From contig NZ_CP070619.1 in NCBI RefSeq assembly GCF_017068395.1, forward strand, positions 6,882,001 to 6,946,000: 64,000 bases of DNA, given 5' to 3'. The notes beneath the pieces are model-generated. The model worked only from the letters and a program-made list of their open reading frames with translations, searched no databases and had not been told where the DNA came from. Position numbers and translations under genes: made by a program. Origin of the DNA: Rhodococcus pseudokoreensis (lineage in GTDB: Bacteria; Actinomycetota; Actinomycetes; Mycobacteriales; Mycobacteriaceae). Below, one piece after another: positions 49,377 to 57,102 of the stretch (positions are counted from its first letter, which is position 1; each line of letters begins with the position of its first letter).

Positions 49377-49619
49377 ATGACGACTCTTCCTGTTGCTGAT
49401 GCCCAAGCCCAGCTGCCGCGGCTGGTCGAGGAGGCTGAACGCACCCATGAGCGGTTCGAGATCACCCGCAACGGGCACCGCGCCGCGGTCCTGCTGGGCG
49501 CCGACGACTATGACGCGTTGCGAGAGACGATCGCCGTGTTGTCGGACACGGATCTGCTGGCGGCGCATCTCGCCGGCCGGGCCGACGTCGAGGGCGGGGA
49601 CGTCGTTGATGCGCAGTAG
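49377..49619 (+). CDS. Phd/YefM-type antitoxin, without an adjacent toxin
   Basis: An 80-residue protein with the PhdYeFM fold pattern: TLPVADAQAQLPRLVEEAERTHERFEITRNGHRAAVLLGADDYDALRETIAVLSD. The N-terminal half would bind operator DNA and the C-terminal tail would normally cover a RelE/Doc toxin. The ATG at 49377 is supported by homologous starts (MTTLPV); an in-frame Met at 49359 is also open. No toxin frame follows: after the stop there are about 70 non-coding bases and then a convergent gene. It is therefore orphan, possibly acting on a toxin elsewhere. Confidence 0.78.
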   Translation: MTTLPVADAQAQLPRLVEEAERTHERFEITRNGHRAAVLLGADDYDALRETIAVLSDTDLLAAHLAGRADVEGGDVVDAQ

Positions 49620-49692
49620 CTGGCGCGACTGATGCGTGACGTTCGGTCGTCCGAGAGGTGAGCGAGCCAGCCGACCGGCCTCGGTGGAGTCC

Positions 49693-50238
49693 TCAGACGG
49701 TGTAGTGCAGCAGGGAGACGCCGTTCTGGAAGCCGCGGGCCTCGACCAGCTGTAGCCTCGGCGTCTCGTAGCCGTCGGGGAACAGCCGTCGTCCCCGACC
49801 CTGGACGACGGGGTATACGAACAGCCGGTACTCGTCGACCAGACCGGACTCGATCAGGGCATGGGTCAGCGTGACGCTACCGGTGACGATGATGTCACGG
49901 CCCTCCTGCCCCTTCAGGGCTCGCACCTGGGCGATCCAGTCGCCCGTGAGCACGGTCGAGTTCTCCCACTCGGGGTCGGACATAGTGGACGAGACGACGT
50001 ACTTCTGAATCTGGTTCAGCTCATCGGTGATGCCTGTCCGGTCGTCGGTCTGTCGGGGCCAATAGCTGCGGAAGTCCTCGAACGTCTGCCGACCCAGCAA
50101 CATGGCGTCCGCGCGCTCGGACTGCCGGTTGGTCGCCTCCAGCAACTCTGGATCCTGGTCTGCCGGGTCGAACCAGTCGCCGAGCATCTCGATCGAGCCG
50201 TCGAGGGTGATGTTCTGGGTGATCGCGAGTGTTCTCAT
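49693..50238 (-). CDS. Dihydrofolate reductase-like (RibD C-terminal) protein
   Basis: A 181-residue RibD_C/DHFR-fold protein: RTLAITQNITLDGSIEM at the start, ADAMLLGRQTFEDFRSYWP, YVVSSTMSDPEW, IIVTGSVTLTHALIESGLVDEYRLFVYPVVQGRGRRLFPDG. These are the usual signatures of the widespread small reductase family of actinobacteria, whose substrates are largely unknown (NADPH-dependent reduction is presumed). It follows the XRE/MmyB regulator by 30 bases on the same strand, so it is probably controlled by it. Confidence 0.85.
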   Translation of the reverse strand: MRTLAITQNITLDGSIEMLGDWFDPADQDPELLEATNRQSERADAMLLGRQTFEDFRSYWPRQTDDRTGITDELNQIQKYVVSSTMSDPEWENSTVLTGDWIAQVRALKGQEGRDIIVTGSVTLTHALIESGLVDEYRLFVYPVVQGRGRRLFPDGYETPRLQLVEARGFQNGVSLLHYTV

Positions 50239-50268
50239 GCGAATACTGACACGGCCAGGGCCGCAAAG

Positions 50269-51117
50269 TCATCGCCGGCAGGCCGCGGTCGGCAGTTTCG
50301 ATGCCGTGTCCTCGTCGGCCGGTGTGAAGGTGGACATCGTGATCTCCGAATGAACTCCGGCGTTCAGGTGGGTCACGTGGAACGTCAGCGGCCCCGCAGC
50401 GGGGTGCTCGAAGCGCCGATCGGTGACGGGCTCGCGGGTCACGTCGCATCGCTTCCACAGCTGTTCGAACAGGGGAGACTCGGCAGTCAGTCGAGTTACC
50501 AAGTTTTTCCACGCCGGCTCACCGAGGTGCTCCGCCCACGCGGCGCGGAAGCCCGCCACGATACGGGGAATGTGCTCCTCCCAGCCGACAATGCGCGCCC
50601 GCCACTGCGGGTTGAGCAGATTTTGGACGAGAAGATTCCGCTCCCGGGACGGAACAGCGTCCAGGTCGCCCATCAGCCAGCAGTAGCCCCGGTTATATGC
50701 AAGGACGTCGTAGCGCGCATTGCTCACTATCACCGGATAGGGGTCGAGCTTGGTCATCATTGCCTTCATCGAAGGCGTGACGGCATTGCACTCCGTCGCG
50801 CTCGACGGTTCTGTCACGCCCGCCAGCGTCAGCAAATGTGCGTGCTCGTGCAGATCCAGCCGTAGCGTCCGCGAGATCGCCGTAAGCACTTGCTCGGATG
50901 CCTTGATGTCGCGACCTTGTTCGAGCCACGTGTACCAAGTGACTCCGACGCCGGCCAGTTGGGCAATCTCCTCGCGTCGCAATCCCGGGGTCCGGCGGCG
51001 CCCCCCGGTGGGCAGGCCGACCTGCTCCGGCGTGATGCGGGCCCGGCGGCTCTTCAGGAAAGCGCCGAACTCGCCGCGACGGGCACGGACTTCGGGACGT
51101 GCGTTCACATTCTTCAT
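50269..51117 (-). CDS. XRE-family regulator with MmyB-type ligand-binding domain
   Basis: A 282-residue regulator. N-terminal helix-turn-helix: FLKSRRARITPEQVGLPTGGRRRTPGLRREEIAQLAGVGVTWYTWLEQGRDIKASEQVLTAISRTL. C-terminal MmyB-like PAS domain: PYPVIVSNARYDVLAYNRGYCWLMGDL ... NLLVQNLLNPQWRARIVGWEE. The GLRREE motif is diagnostic for this group, which often controls a neighbouring short-chain dehydrogenase or reductase. It is divergent from the F420-type oxidoreductase at 51213 (95-base shared promoter region) and upstream of the RibD_C reductase; both are likely targets. Confidence 0.9.
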   Translation of the reverse strand: MKNVNARPEVRARRGEFGAFLKSRRARITPEQVGLPTGGRRRTPGLRREEIAQLAGVGVTWYTWLEQGRDIKASEQVLTAISRTLRLDLHEHAHLLTLAGVTEPSSATECNAVTPSMKAMMTKLDPYPVIVSNARYDVLAYNRGYCWLMGDLDAVPSRERNLLVQNLLNPQWRARIVGWEEHIPRIVAGFRAAWAEHLGEPAWKNLVTRLTAESPLFEQLWKRCDVTREPVTDRRFEHPAAGPLTFHVTHLNAGVHSEITMSTFTPADEDTASKLPTAACRR

Positions 51118-51212
51118 GGAAGCCGAACCTGGGACGGCGGCGATCCAGGTGGCGCGAATACCAGGATAAATTCACTCCTTGTACCAGGACGACGATCGTT
51201 CATTCTTGACTC

Positions 51213-52175
51213 ATGAGACTTGGACTTCGACTGCCCCAGCGGATCGGCACTGATTTGCGTCACGACGTCACGGAAGTAGCCAGAGTTGCCGAACGCGCTG
51301 GGTTCGACAGTGTCTGGGCCTGGGAGAGACTGTTGTTTCCGGTGGCACCCCGCGATTCCTTTACTCCGGGCGCGCCGTGGCCGTCCGCGTATCGGCAAGC
51401 GGCTGACCCGCTGATCGTCCTCACCGCCGCAGCAGTGGTGACGGAGCGAGTCCGACTGGGCACCAGCGTGATAGTTGCCGGCCTTCATCAGCCTCTCCAA
51501 CTTGCGAAGAGATTCGCGACGCTCGACCAGATCAGTGGCGGGCGTGTGGTCGCGGGGTTGGGAACAGGCTGGGCAGTAGACGAGTTCGAGGCGGTCGGCA
51601 TGGCCAAGTCCGACCGCGGCCGACTCCTCGACGAGACCCTCGACGTCTTCGACGCAGCCTGGGGGCCGGATCCAGTGAACTATCGCGGGCCCCACACGCT
51701 CATCGACAACGCCTACGTCCTGCCGAAGCCCGCGTCGCCGATCCCCGTCATCTTGGCCGGCGATGTCGATGTCAGCTCGGCAGGAGGCCCCAATGCACGT
51801 GTGCTGGAACGGATTGCCCGACGTTCCGACGGCTGGATGCCGCTCTTCCCGACGCCTGGCGCCGCCGGTGCTGACAAGCTTCGCACGGGGTGGGACGTGA
51901 TCCGCCAGTCCGCGGCCGCCGCGGGGCGGGACCCGTCCGAGATGGAAATGATCGTGGTGGGGAACGTCGCGTTCTCCGAGACTCCGCTCGGCGACGATCG
52001 GATCGGTTTCTCGGGCACAACCGCGCAGATTCTCGACGACATCGCCTCCGTGGCAAGTGCGGGCGCAGACGAGTTGATCCTCGACCTGCACCTGCAGGAC
52101 TGGTGGCGGGACACAAGTCAGATGCTGGACAAAGCTCTCGAGATTCGGGAGCTCGTCTCGGCGGCGGGAGTCTGA
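51213..52175 (+). CDS. LLM-class F420-dependent oxidoreductase
   Basis: A 320-residue luciferase-like protein: LGLRLPQRIGTDLRHDVTEVARVAERAGFDSVWAWERLLFP, then VRLGTSVIVAGLHQPLQLAKRFATLDQISGGRVVAGLGTGWAVDEF, PIPVILAGDV and a C-terminal GADELILDLHLQ. These mark the F420-binding subfamilies common in mycobacteria and rhodococci. It is divergent from the XRE/MmyB regulator. Substrate unknown; it may oxidise or reduce a small alcohol, ketone or nitro-type compound. Confidence 0.85.
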   Translation: MRLGLRLPQRIGTDLRHDVTEVARVAERAGFDSVWAWERLLFPVAPRDSFTPGAPWPSAYRQAADPLIVLTAAAVVTERVRLGTSVIVAGLHQPLQLAKRFATLDQISGGRVVAGLGTGWAVDEFEAVGMAKSDRGRLLDETLDVFDAAWGPDPVNYRGPHTLIDNAYVLPKPASPIPVILAGDVDVSSAGGPNARVLERIARRSDGWMPLFPTPGAAGADKLRTGWDVIRQSAAAAGRDPSEMEMIVVGNVAFSETPLGDDRIGFSGTTAQILDDIASVASAGADELILDLHLQDWWRDTSQMLDKALEIRELVSAAGV

Positions 52176-52252
52176 GTCCGAGCCCGCATGCCGGTGGGTG
52201 ACGCGCCTGACGATTCGGCCTTCACGCACGTCACCCGGACCGGTCGCCGTCG

Positions 52253-52546
52253 TCACGATGCGCTGGATCGCTCGAGAATCTCTTTGCGTTCCCATTCGGT
52301 CAAGCCTCCCCACACGCCGTACGGCTGTGCGGTCTCGAGCGAGTACCGGCGGCAGTGGTGGCGGGCGGCGCAGCCTCCGCAGATGCCGCGGGCGATGTCT
52401 TCTCGGAGATAGCGGGCGTGGTCTGTTTCGCTCTCCGGAGCGAAGAAGAAATAGTCGCCCACCGAAGTGCAGCTGGCTGATTCGCGCCAGTGGGCCGGAT
52501 CCACTGTCGGTCGATCGTGACATACGGAGACGGTCGTCAGTGCCAT
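52253..52546 (-). CDS. WhiB-family iron-sulfur transcriptional regulator
   Basis: A 97-residue Wbl protein. The four cluster Cys are Cys26, Cys56, Cys59 and Cys65 (SCTS ... GICGGCAARHHC), followed by the GVWGGLTEWER turn and a short basic end. Wbl proteins bind a [4Fe-4S] cluster and act with sigma factors on redox- or nitric-oxide-responsive promoters. The ATG at 52546 lies 10 bases inside the end of the malic enzyme gene, so translation is probably coupled to it. The closest subclass cannot be decided from sequence alone. Confidence 0.9.
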   Translation of the reverse strand: MALTTVSVCHDRPTVDPAHWRESASCTSVGDYFFFAPESETDHARYLREDIARGICGGCAARHHCRRYSLETAQPYGVWGGLTEWERKEILERSSAS

Positions 52547-53736
52547 GCGGTGACACGGTCGGCCCGCGCTGCGGCGGCGACTGCCTCCGCGACAGCGGGG
52601 GCGACGCGAGGATCGAGCGGGCTGGGAACGATCCTGTCGACAGCCAGCTCGTCACCGACGACCGAGAGGATCGCCTCGGCGGCGGCGAGCTTCATGCCCT
52701 CGGTGATCCGGCGGGCACCGGCGTCGAGGGCACCGCGGAACACGCCGGGGAAGGCGAGCACATTGTTGATCTGGTTCGGGAAGTCCGAGCGGCCGGTGGC
52801 GACGATCGCCGCGTGCTTGCGGGCGATGTCGGGGTGGATTTCCGGGTCCGGGTTCGACAGTGCGAACACGATGGAGTTCTCCGCCATCGTCGCGATCAAC
52901 TCCTCCGGGACGGTGCCCGCGGACACGCCGAGGAACACATCTGCACCGTCGAGGGCCCGGGCGACACCGCCGCGGCGGGCGGCCGGGTTGGTGCGTCCGG
53001 CCAGGTCGACCTTCACCGCGTTCAAATCCTGACGATCCTCGGAGACGATGCCCTTCGAGTCCAGCACCGTCACGTCCGCGATCCCGGCGGCGAGCAGGAT
53101 GTTTGCGCACGCGACACCGGCGGCGCCGGCACCGGAAATCACCACGCGCAACCCACGGATGTCGCGGTCCTGGACCTTCACCGCGCCCTTGAGGGCGGCG
53201 AGGACGACGATGGCGGTGCCGTGCTGGTCGTCGTGCATGACTGGGCAGTCCAGGGCCTCGATGACCCGCTGTTCGATCTCGAAGCAGCGGGGTGCGGAGA
53301 TGTCCTCGAGGTTGACGGCGCCGAAACTGGGTCGCAGCCGGATCAGGGTCTCGACGATCTCGTCGGGGTCCTGGGTGTCGAGGACCAGCGGGATCGAGTT
53401 CAGGCCGGCGAAGTTCTTGAACAGCGCCGACTTGCCTTCCATGACGGGGAGGGAGGCGCGGGGGCCGATGTCCCCGAGGCCGAGGACCGCGGAGCCATCG
53501 GAGACGACGACCACGAGGCGGTTGGTCCAGGTGTAGCGGTCGGCGAGGGTCTCGTCGGCGTGGATGGCGCGGGAGACCTGCGCGACACCGGGCGTGTAAG
53601 CGATGGACAGATCCCTCTGGGAATCGAGGGGGGCGGTCAGCTCGACGGACAGCTTGCCGCCGAGGTGGCCGGCGAAGACTTCCTCGTCGGTCAGCTCGAC
53701 TGTCTGTGGTGCGGTGGGTTCGGACACGCGGGTCAC
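52537..53736 (-). CDS. Malic enzyme (NAD(P)-dependent, short bacterial type)
   Basis: A 399-residue malate dehydrogenase (decarboxylating): malate + NAD(P)+ gives pyruvate + CO2 + NAD(P)H. Motifs: SIAYTPGVAQVSRAI, VVVVSDGSAVLGLGDIGP, MEGKSALFKNFAGLNSIPLVLDT, FGAVNLEDISAPRCFEIE, MHDDQHGTAIVVLAAL, VISGAGAAGVACANIL and FALSNPDPEI. The start is GTG 53736. It could feed pyruvate or NADPH to lipid synthesis during growth on C4-yielding aromatics. The stop overlaps the whiB start by 10 bases, linking central carbon flux and a redox regulator in one transcript. Confidence 0.92.
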   Translation of the reverse strand: MTRVSEPTAPQTVELTDEEVFAGHLGGKLSVELTAPLDSQRDLSIAYTPGVAQVSRAIHADETLADRYTWTNRLVVVVSDGSAVLGLGDIGPRASLPVMEGKSALFKNFAGLNSIPLVLDTQDPDEIVETLIRLRPSFGAVNLEDISAPRCFEIEQRVIEALDCPVMHDDQHGTAIVVLAALKGAVKVQDRDIRGLRVVISGAGAAGVACANILLAAGIADVTVLDSKGIVSEDRQDLNAVKVDLAGRTNPAARRGGVARALDGADVFLGVSAGTVPEELIATMAENSIVFALSNPDPEIHPDIARKHAAIVATGRSDFPNQINNVLAFPGVFRGALDAGARRITEGMKLAAAEAILSVVGDELAVDRIVPSPLDPRVAPAVAEAVAAAARADRVTAWH

Positions 53737-53803
53737 GGAAACTCTTTTCTCTGAACGGCTTTGCGAAGTGGGCGAGGACGCTGTTCTGGGCCCCTCTGTG
53801 GTG

Positions 53804-54322
53804 TCAGACGACCATCGGGGTCATGCCCAGGATCATCAGTGCCGACCCCGCCGCCGCGAACTTGACGCCGGGACGCTCGCGGCGCGGGGTGGAGCGATAG
53901 AGGTGCAGGGTCAACAGGGCCCAGCACACGAGCACGACGAGGGGAAGCCAGCCCGTCGAGATTCCTGCGCCACCGTGATGGTGGCCGGAGGGTGCCGGCG
54001 CCGACGCCGCTGGGGTGGCAGCGGACGTCGGCGCCAGGAGCAGCAGCACCCCCATGGCCGTGAGGTCGACCGCGCAGGGAACCGCGGTTCGGCGGTGCAT
54101 GGTCTCGCCGGTGACGAACACGGCGAGGCCGATGAGGACGGCACCCTCCAGCAGGTGGATCCCTGCCGGCATGCCGGGGATCATCATCGCGACCATGGAC
54201 AGCGCCATCGCGGCGTGCGCGATCCGGACCCGGCAGGTGGTTCCGTGCGCTCGCCACATCGGGACGAGGGCACCGACCGCTCCGACGAACATCGTCGCGT
54301 ACGCGACTGGGATATCGAACAT
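53804..54322 (-). CDS. DUF5134-like small membrane protein
   Basis: A 172-residue integral membrane protein with about five hydrophobic helices: VAYATMFVGAVGALVPMW, MALSMVAMMIPGMPAG, LEGAVLIGLAVFVTGETMH, AVDLTAMGVLLLLAP and a C-terminal pair (WLPLVVLVCWALLTLHLY; SALMILGMTPMVV). Met- and His-rich stretches (SGHHHGG) suggest metal binding. The pattern is that of the actinobacterial DUF5134 family. The ATG at 54322 is used (a GTG two codons earlier is possible). Function unknown. It lies just after the AhpD-like gene, by 32 bases, and may be the last member of the P450 operon. Confidence 0.65.
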   Translation of the reverse strand: MFDIPVAYATMFVGAVGALVPMWRAHGTTCRVRIAHAAMALSMVAMMIPGMPAGIHLLEGAVLIGLAVFVTGETMHRRTAVPCAVDLTAMGVLLLLAPTSAATPAASAPAPSGHHHGGAGISTGWLPLVVLVCWALLTLHLYRSTPRRERPGVKFAAAGSALMILGMTPMVV

Positions 54323-54354
54323 CGTCACACTCGGCGACCCACAGAATGCACGCT

Positions 54355-54792
54355 CTACGGCGCCACTGGGTAGTGGCTGGTGATGGCAACCCGGTTCCAG
54401 GCATTCATCACGATCGTGAGCCAGCTGATCGCGGACACCTGATCGTCTGTGAGGGAGCCGTCGTCCCAGGTGCGCCGTTCCGGAACGGCGAGACCGGTGA
54501 CCTGTTCGGCGAGGGCGAGCGCAGCACGCTCCTGGTCGCTGAAGTACTGCGCTTCCCACCACGCCGCGACGACCGCGAGCCGATCAGCCTTTTCGCCCTT
54601 GGCCAGGGAGTCGCGGGTGTGCATGCGAAGGCAGAAGGCGCAGCCGTTGAGCTGGGAGACGCGGATCTTCACCAACTCCACCAGAAGCGGATCCACGCCC
54701 GCAAGATCCAGAGCGGACTTCACTTCCGCGTCCAGCTTCACCAGGCTCTTGTAGACGGTCGGGTGCTGCTTGCCGACATTTACGCTGCTCAT
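54355..54792 (-). CDS. AhpD-like carboxymuconolactone decarboxylase-family protein
   Basis: A 145-residue protein with the peroxidase-type redox motif Cys51-AF-Cys54 and His58 (NGCAFCLRMH), flanked by LVELVKIRVSQL and ERAALALAEQVTGL. This is the alkylhydroperoxidase/AhpD core, so thiol-dependent peroxide reduction is plausible, unlike the CxxC-less relative at 15226-15639. The ATG at 54792 follows AAAAGGAAC. It lies 47 bases after the esterase at the end of the P450 operon, where it may handle peroxide from P450 uncoupling. Confidence 0.85.
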   Translation of the reverse strand: MSSVNVGKQHPTVYKSLVKLDAEVKSALDLAGVDPLLVELVKIRVSQLNGCAFCLRMHTRDSLAKGEKADRLAVVAAWWEAQYFSDQERAALALAEQVTGLAVPERRTWDDGSLTDDQVSAISWLTIVMNAWNRVAITSHYPVAP

Positions 54793-54839
54793 ATTGTTCC
54801 TTTTGGGTAGGTTGTCGAATGGTTGTGGGACTGAATGTT

Positions 54840-55748
54840 TCAGTCGATCGCCCGGTTGACGTGAGCGGCGATCACCTCGTACATCCGGCGGGTTATCTCG
54901 GTCTCGTCGGTCATGATGTCGTAACCGTGGTCGACACCGCGCACCTCGACGTACTCGGCGAGCGCGCCGACCGCCTCGAGCTTGTCCGCGTACCGCTTGG
55001 CTTCGCTGCGCAGTCGGTCGAACTCCGCGGTGATGACCAATGCCGGTGCGATACCCGCGATGCCGTTGGCGTTGTCTCCCCATGCCGGCGAGACGAACCG
55101 GTGGCTACGTTGTGCGCGATCGGGGGTGTAGGCGGTATCGAACACCTCGCACAACCACGGCTGCAGGACGGCTTTCGAGCCCAGCGGTGACGGCTTCTGG
55201 GAGGGAGGCGTCACGATGTCGAGCGGCGGGTAGTGCAGAATCTGCAACGAGATGGCGGGGCCGTCGTTCTCCAGCGACATCCGCGACACGGCTGCCGACA
55301 GATTGCCTCCCGCGCTCTGGCCGCCGACGCACAACCGCCTGCCGTCCCAGTCACGCTCCGGTGCCGATGCCCACTGAACTACGTCGTAGAACTGCTCGGC
55401 GGGCGTGGGAAATCGTTTGTGCGGCGCCAACGCGTAATCCGTATTGAGCACATAGACATTGGCGTGGGCGGCGAGGAAGCGGCACCAGGCGTCGTCCTGC
55501 TCCCGGCGTCCCACTACGAAGCCGCCGCCGTGAGCATTCACGTACACCCCGGGGGTGCCTGTCGGCGACTGCGGGGGATAGATGGTCGCAGCAACCGGAC
55601 CGTGGCGCGTCTCGATGCTGATATCGGTGGTGCGAATAGCGATTTCAGGGAACCGCGGTTCGCCGGCGGGGTGAATCGCAGAGTTGATCTTGGCGGCGAA
55701 CCGGCGGGCAATGACGTCGGCCACCGCCCGTCGCGACAGTATTGACAT
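54840..55748 (-). CDS. HSL-family alpha/beta hydrolase (esterase/lipase)
   Basis: A 302-residue hormone-sensitive-lipase-type esterase: oxyanion motif NAHGGGFVVG, TDYALAPHKRFPTPAEQFYDVVQW, nucleophile elbow GGQSAGGNLS, Asp in VITAEFDRL and His in VRGVDHGYD. Cytoplasmic. Such enzymes hydrolyse short acyl esters or lactones. It sits 47 bases after the cupin gene in the P450 operon, so it may open an ester or lactone formed or exposed by P450 oxidation. Confidence 0.87.
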   Translation of the reverse strand: MSILSRRAVADVIARRFAAKINSAIHPAGEPRFPEIAIRTTDISIETRHGPVAATIYPPQSPTGTPGVYVNAHGGGFVVGRREQDDAWCRFLAAHANVYVLNTDYALAPHKRFPTPAEQFYDVVQWASAPERDWDGRRLCVGGQSAGGNLSAAVSRMSLENDGPAISLQILHYPPLDIVTPPSQKPSPLGSKAVLQPWLCEVFDTAYTPDRAQRSHRFVSPAWGDNANGIAGIAPALVITAEFDRLRSEAKRYADKLEAVGALAEYVEVRGVDHGYDIMTDETEITRRMYEVIAAHVNRAID

Positions 55749-55795
55749 GAATCCTCATTTCGTCTCGATTGCGCGACTCGGAGTCGCAGCGGCGC

Positions 55796-56206
55796 TCAGC
55801 CCTGGTGCTGACGTGCGCTGGGGTGACGCAGATGGTCGCGGGCAATGATCTCTTCCGGTTCGAGCATGGTGATCATGTCCACGTCGGGAGCGCAGATGCA
55901 CACGGCGACGAACCGGCTCCAGGCCTGCGGATCGGGATTGGAGACCTGGTAGTGCACGACGTCACCGCCGGGTTCCCAGAACGCCTCGCCCGCAACGATT
56001 ACCCGGGGCTCTTCGCCTTCCAGTTCGAAGAAGATGCTTCCCTCCAGTACGTAACCGAACACCGGTCCGGAGTGGCGATGGGGCGCGAGTCCGGGGTCTG
56101 CCGGTGGGAGTTCGACGAGCTGTGTCATCGCGTGCGAACCCTCGGGAATCGCGGGCGGGGTGGCGCAGAGCAGGTCGGTGACCTTGACGTTTCCTTTGGC
56201 CAACAT
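55796..56206 (-). CDS. Single-domain cupin protein
   Basis: A 136-residue cupin: PHRHSGPVFGYVLEGSIFFELEGEE (motif 1, with His and Glu ligands partly kept) and GEAFWEPGGDVVHYQVSNPDP (motif 2). It would form a small beta-barrel binding a metal and an acid or sugar. It overlaps nothing but is only 12 bases after the MoaF-like stop. A role as an isomerase, hydrolase or sensor in the P450 pathway is possible; none can be assigned from the sequence. Confidence 0.8.
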   Translation of the reverse strand: MLAKGNVKVTDLLCATPPAIPEGSHAMTQLVELPPADPGLAPHRHSGPVFGYVLEGSIFFELEGEEPRVIVAGEAFWEPGGDVVHYQVSNPDPQAWSRFVAVCICAPDVDMITMLEPEEIIARDHLRHPSARQHQG

Positions 56207-56218
56207 GGGCTTGTCCTT

Positions 56219-57040
56219 TCAGGAGTGAGTGTTTCGTATCGTGTGACTGAGTAGCTCGCCTACTGCGCCGAACGTGAAGTGCGTCGGCAGTTCACCTGTC
56301 TCGTCCAGCCCGAAGAGGGCCCCGTACGATCGCAGAGACGTGATATCGCGGTGATCGGCAATGGTGACCGACGCGCAGGGGATCACCTTTTCCCGCGAGG
56401 CGAAGACGTAGATTCCGGGGCGTAGTTGATAGGTCGTGCACTCGTCGGTGTCCGCAAGGCCGGCCGCGGGTCCGGCCAGACAGTGCCACGTGTACGAGTG
56501 CTGTCCGAGGTAGATGTGCTCGTAGCTGTGATCGTCGCTGAAGGTCCACAGCAATCGTCGACCCAGGAGTGCGGTCGTGGGTGCCGGTTCCGGTCCGCGG
56601 GTCTCCAGTCCCTCGATGCGGCCCTGCAGGAAGTTGTGCTGGACCCGGGTCCGGCCTTCGGCCGGATCTCCGATCGTGCTCACGATGGCCAGGCTTCGTC
56701 CGTGGTCGAAGTCGAGGACGAGGCTGACTGCTGTATTCGGCACGTTCTCACGATGATGGAATTGTGTGTACACCAACCCTTCTGCGACGTCGAAGGCCTC
56801 GTAGTCGTCAATTCCGGAGATCGCGGGGTGCGGGTCGCCGGCTCCGGGCTCGTAGCTCCATTCGACGGTGGCCGTGCCGAAGCGATGCGACACCCGGCTG
56901 CCGTGGGAGTTGGTGAACACGATGTTGCGGCCGGCCACACTGCTCGACCTGACGGCCTTGTTGCCGTCGAATCCCGGCGCGAGTCCGTCCAGTGGCGGCC
57001 AGGTCCTGGTATCAGAGAAGTCGATGGAGTTGGTGGTCAT
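56219..57040 (-). CDS. MoaF-like protein
   Basis: A 273-residue protein with two lipocalin-like halves resembling MoaF: N-terminal WPPLDGLAPGFDGNKA and SSVAGRNIVFTNSHGSRVSHRFGTATVEWSYE; C-terminal ALLGRRLLWTFSDDHSYEHIYLGQHSYTWHCL and GLADTDECTTYQLRPGIYVFASREKVIPCASVTIADHRD. MoaF belongs to the monoamine (tyramine) regulon in enterics; its function is not settled and molybdenum is not clearly involved. The ATG at 57040 follows GGAGAA. It lies 62 bases after the P450. Its presence suggests an amine or aromatic substrate, or a small-molecule binding role in the operon. Confidence 0.75.
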   Translation of the reverse strand: MTTNSIDFSDTRTWPPLDGLAPGFDGNKAVRSSSVAGRNIVFTNSHGSRVSHRFGTATVEWSYEPGAGDPHPAISGIDDYEAFDVAEGLVYTQFHHRENVPNTAVSLVLDFDHGRSLAIVSTIGDPAEGRTRVQHNFLQGRIEGLETRGPEPAPTTALLGRRLLWTFSDDHSYEHIYLGQHSYTWHCLAGPAAGLADTDECTTYQLRPGIYVFASREKVIPCASVTIADHRDITSLRSYGALFGLDETGELPTHFTFGAVGELLSHTIRNTHS

Positions 57041-57102
57041 GCGTGCTTTCTCCGTTCGTAGCGTTCGGGAGTACTCGAAAGTGCTCGGCGCGCGAGGGCC
57101 GG

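Noticed and set aside
51114..52655. 513-codon minus-strand frame opposite the F420-type oxidoreductase
   Set aside because: Low-complexity Arg/Gly-rich translation spanning the oxidoreductase and whiB regions; shadow.
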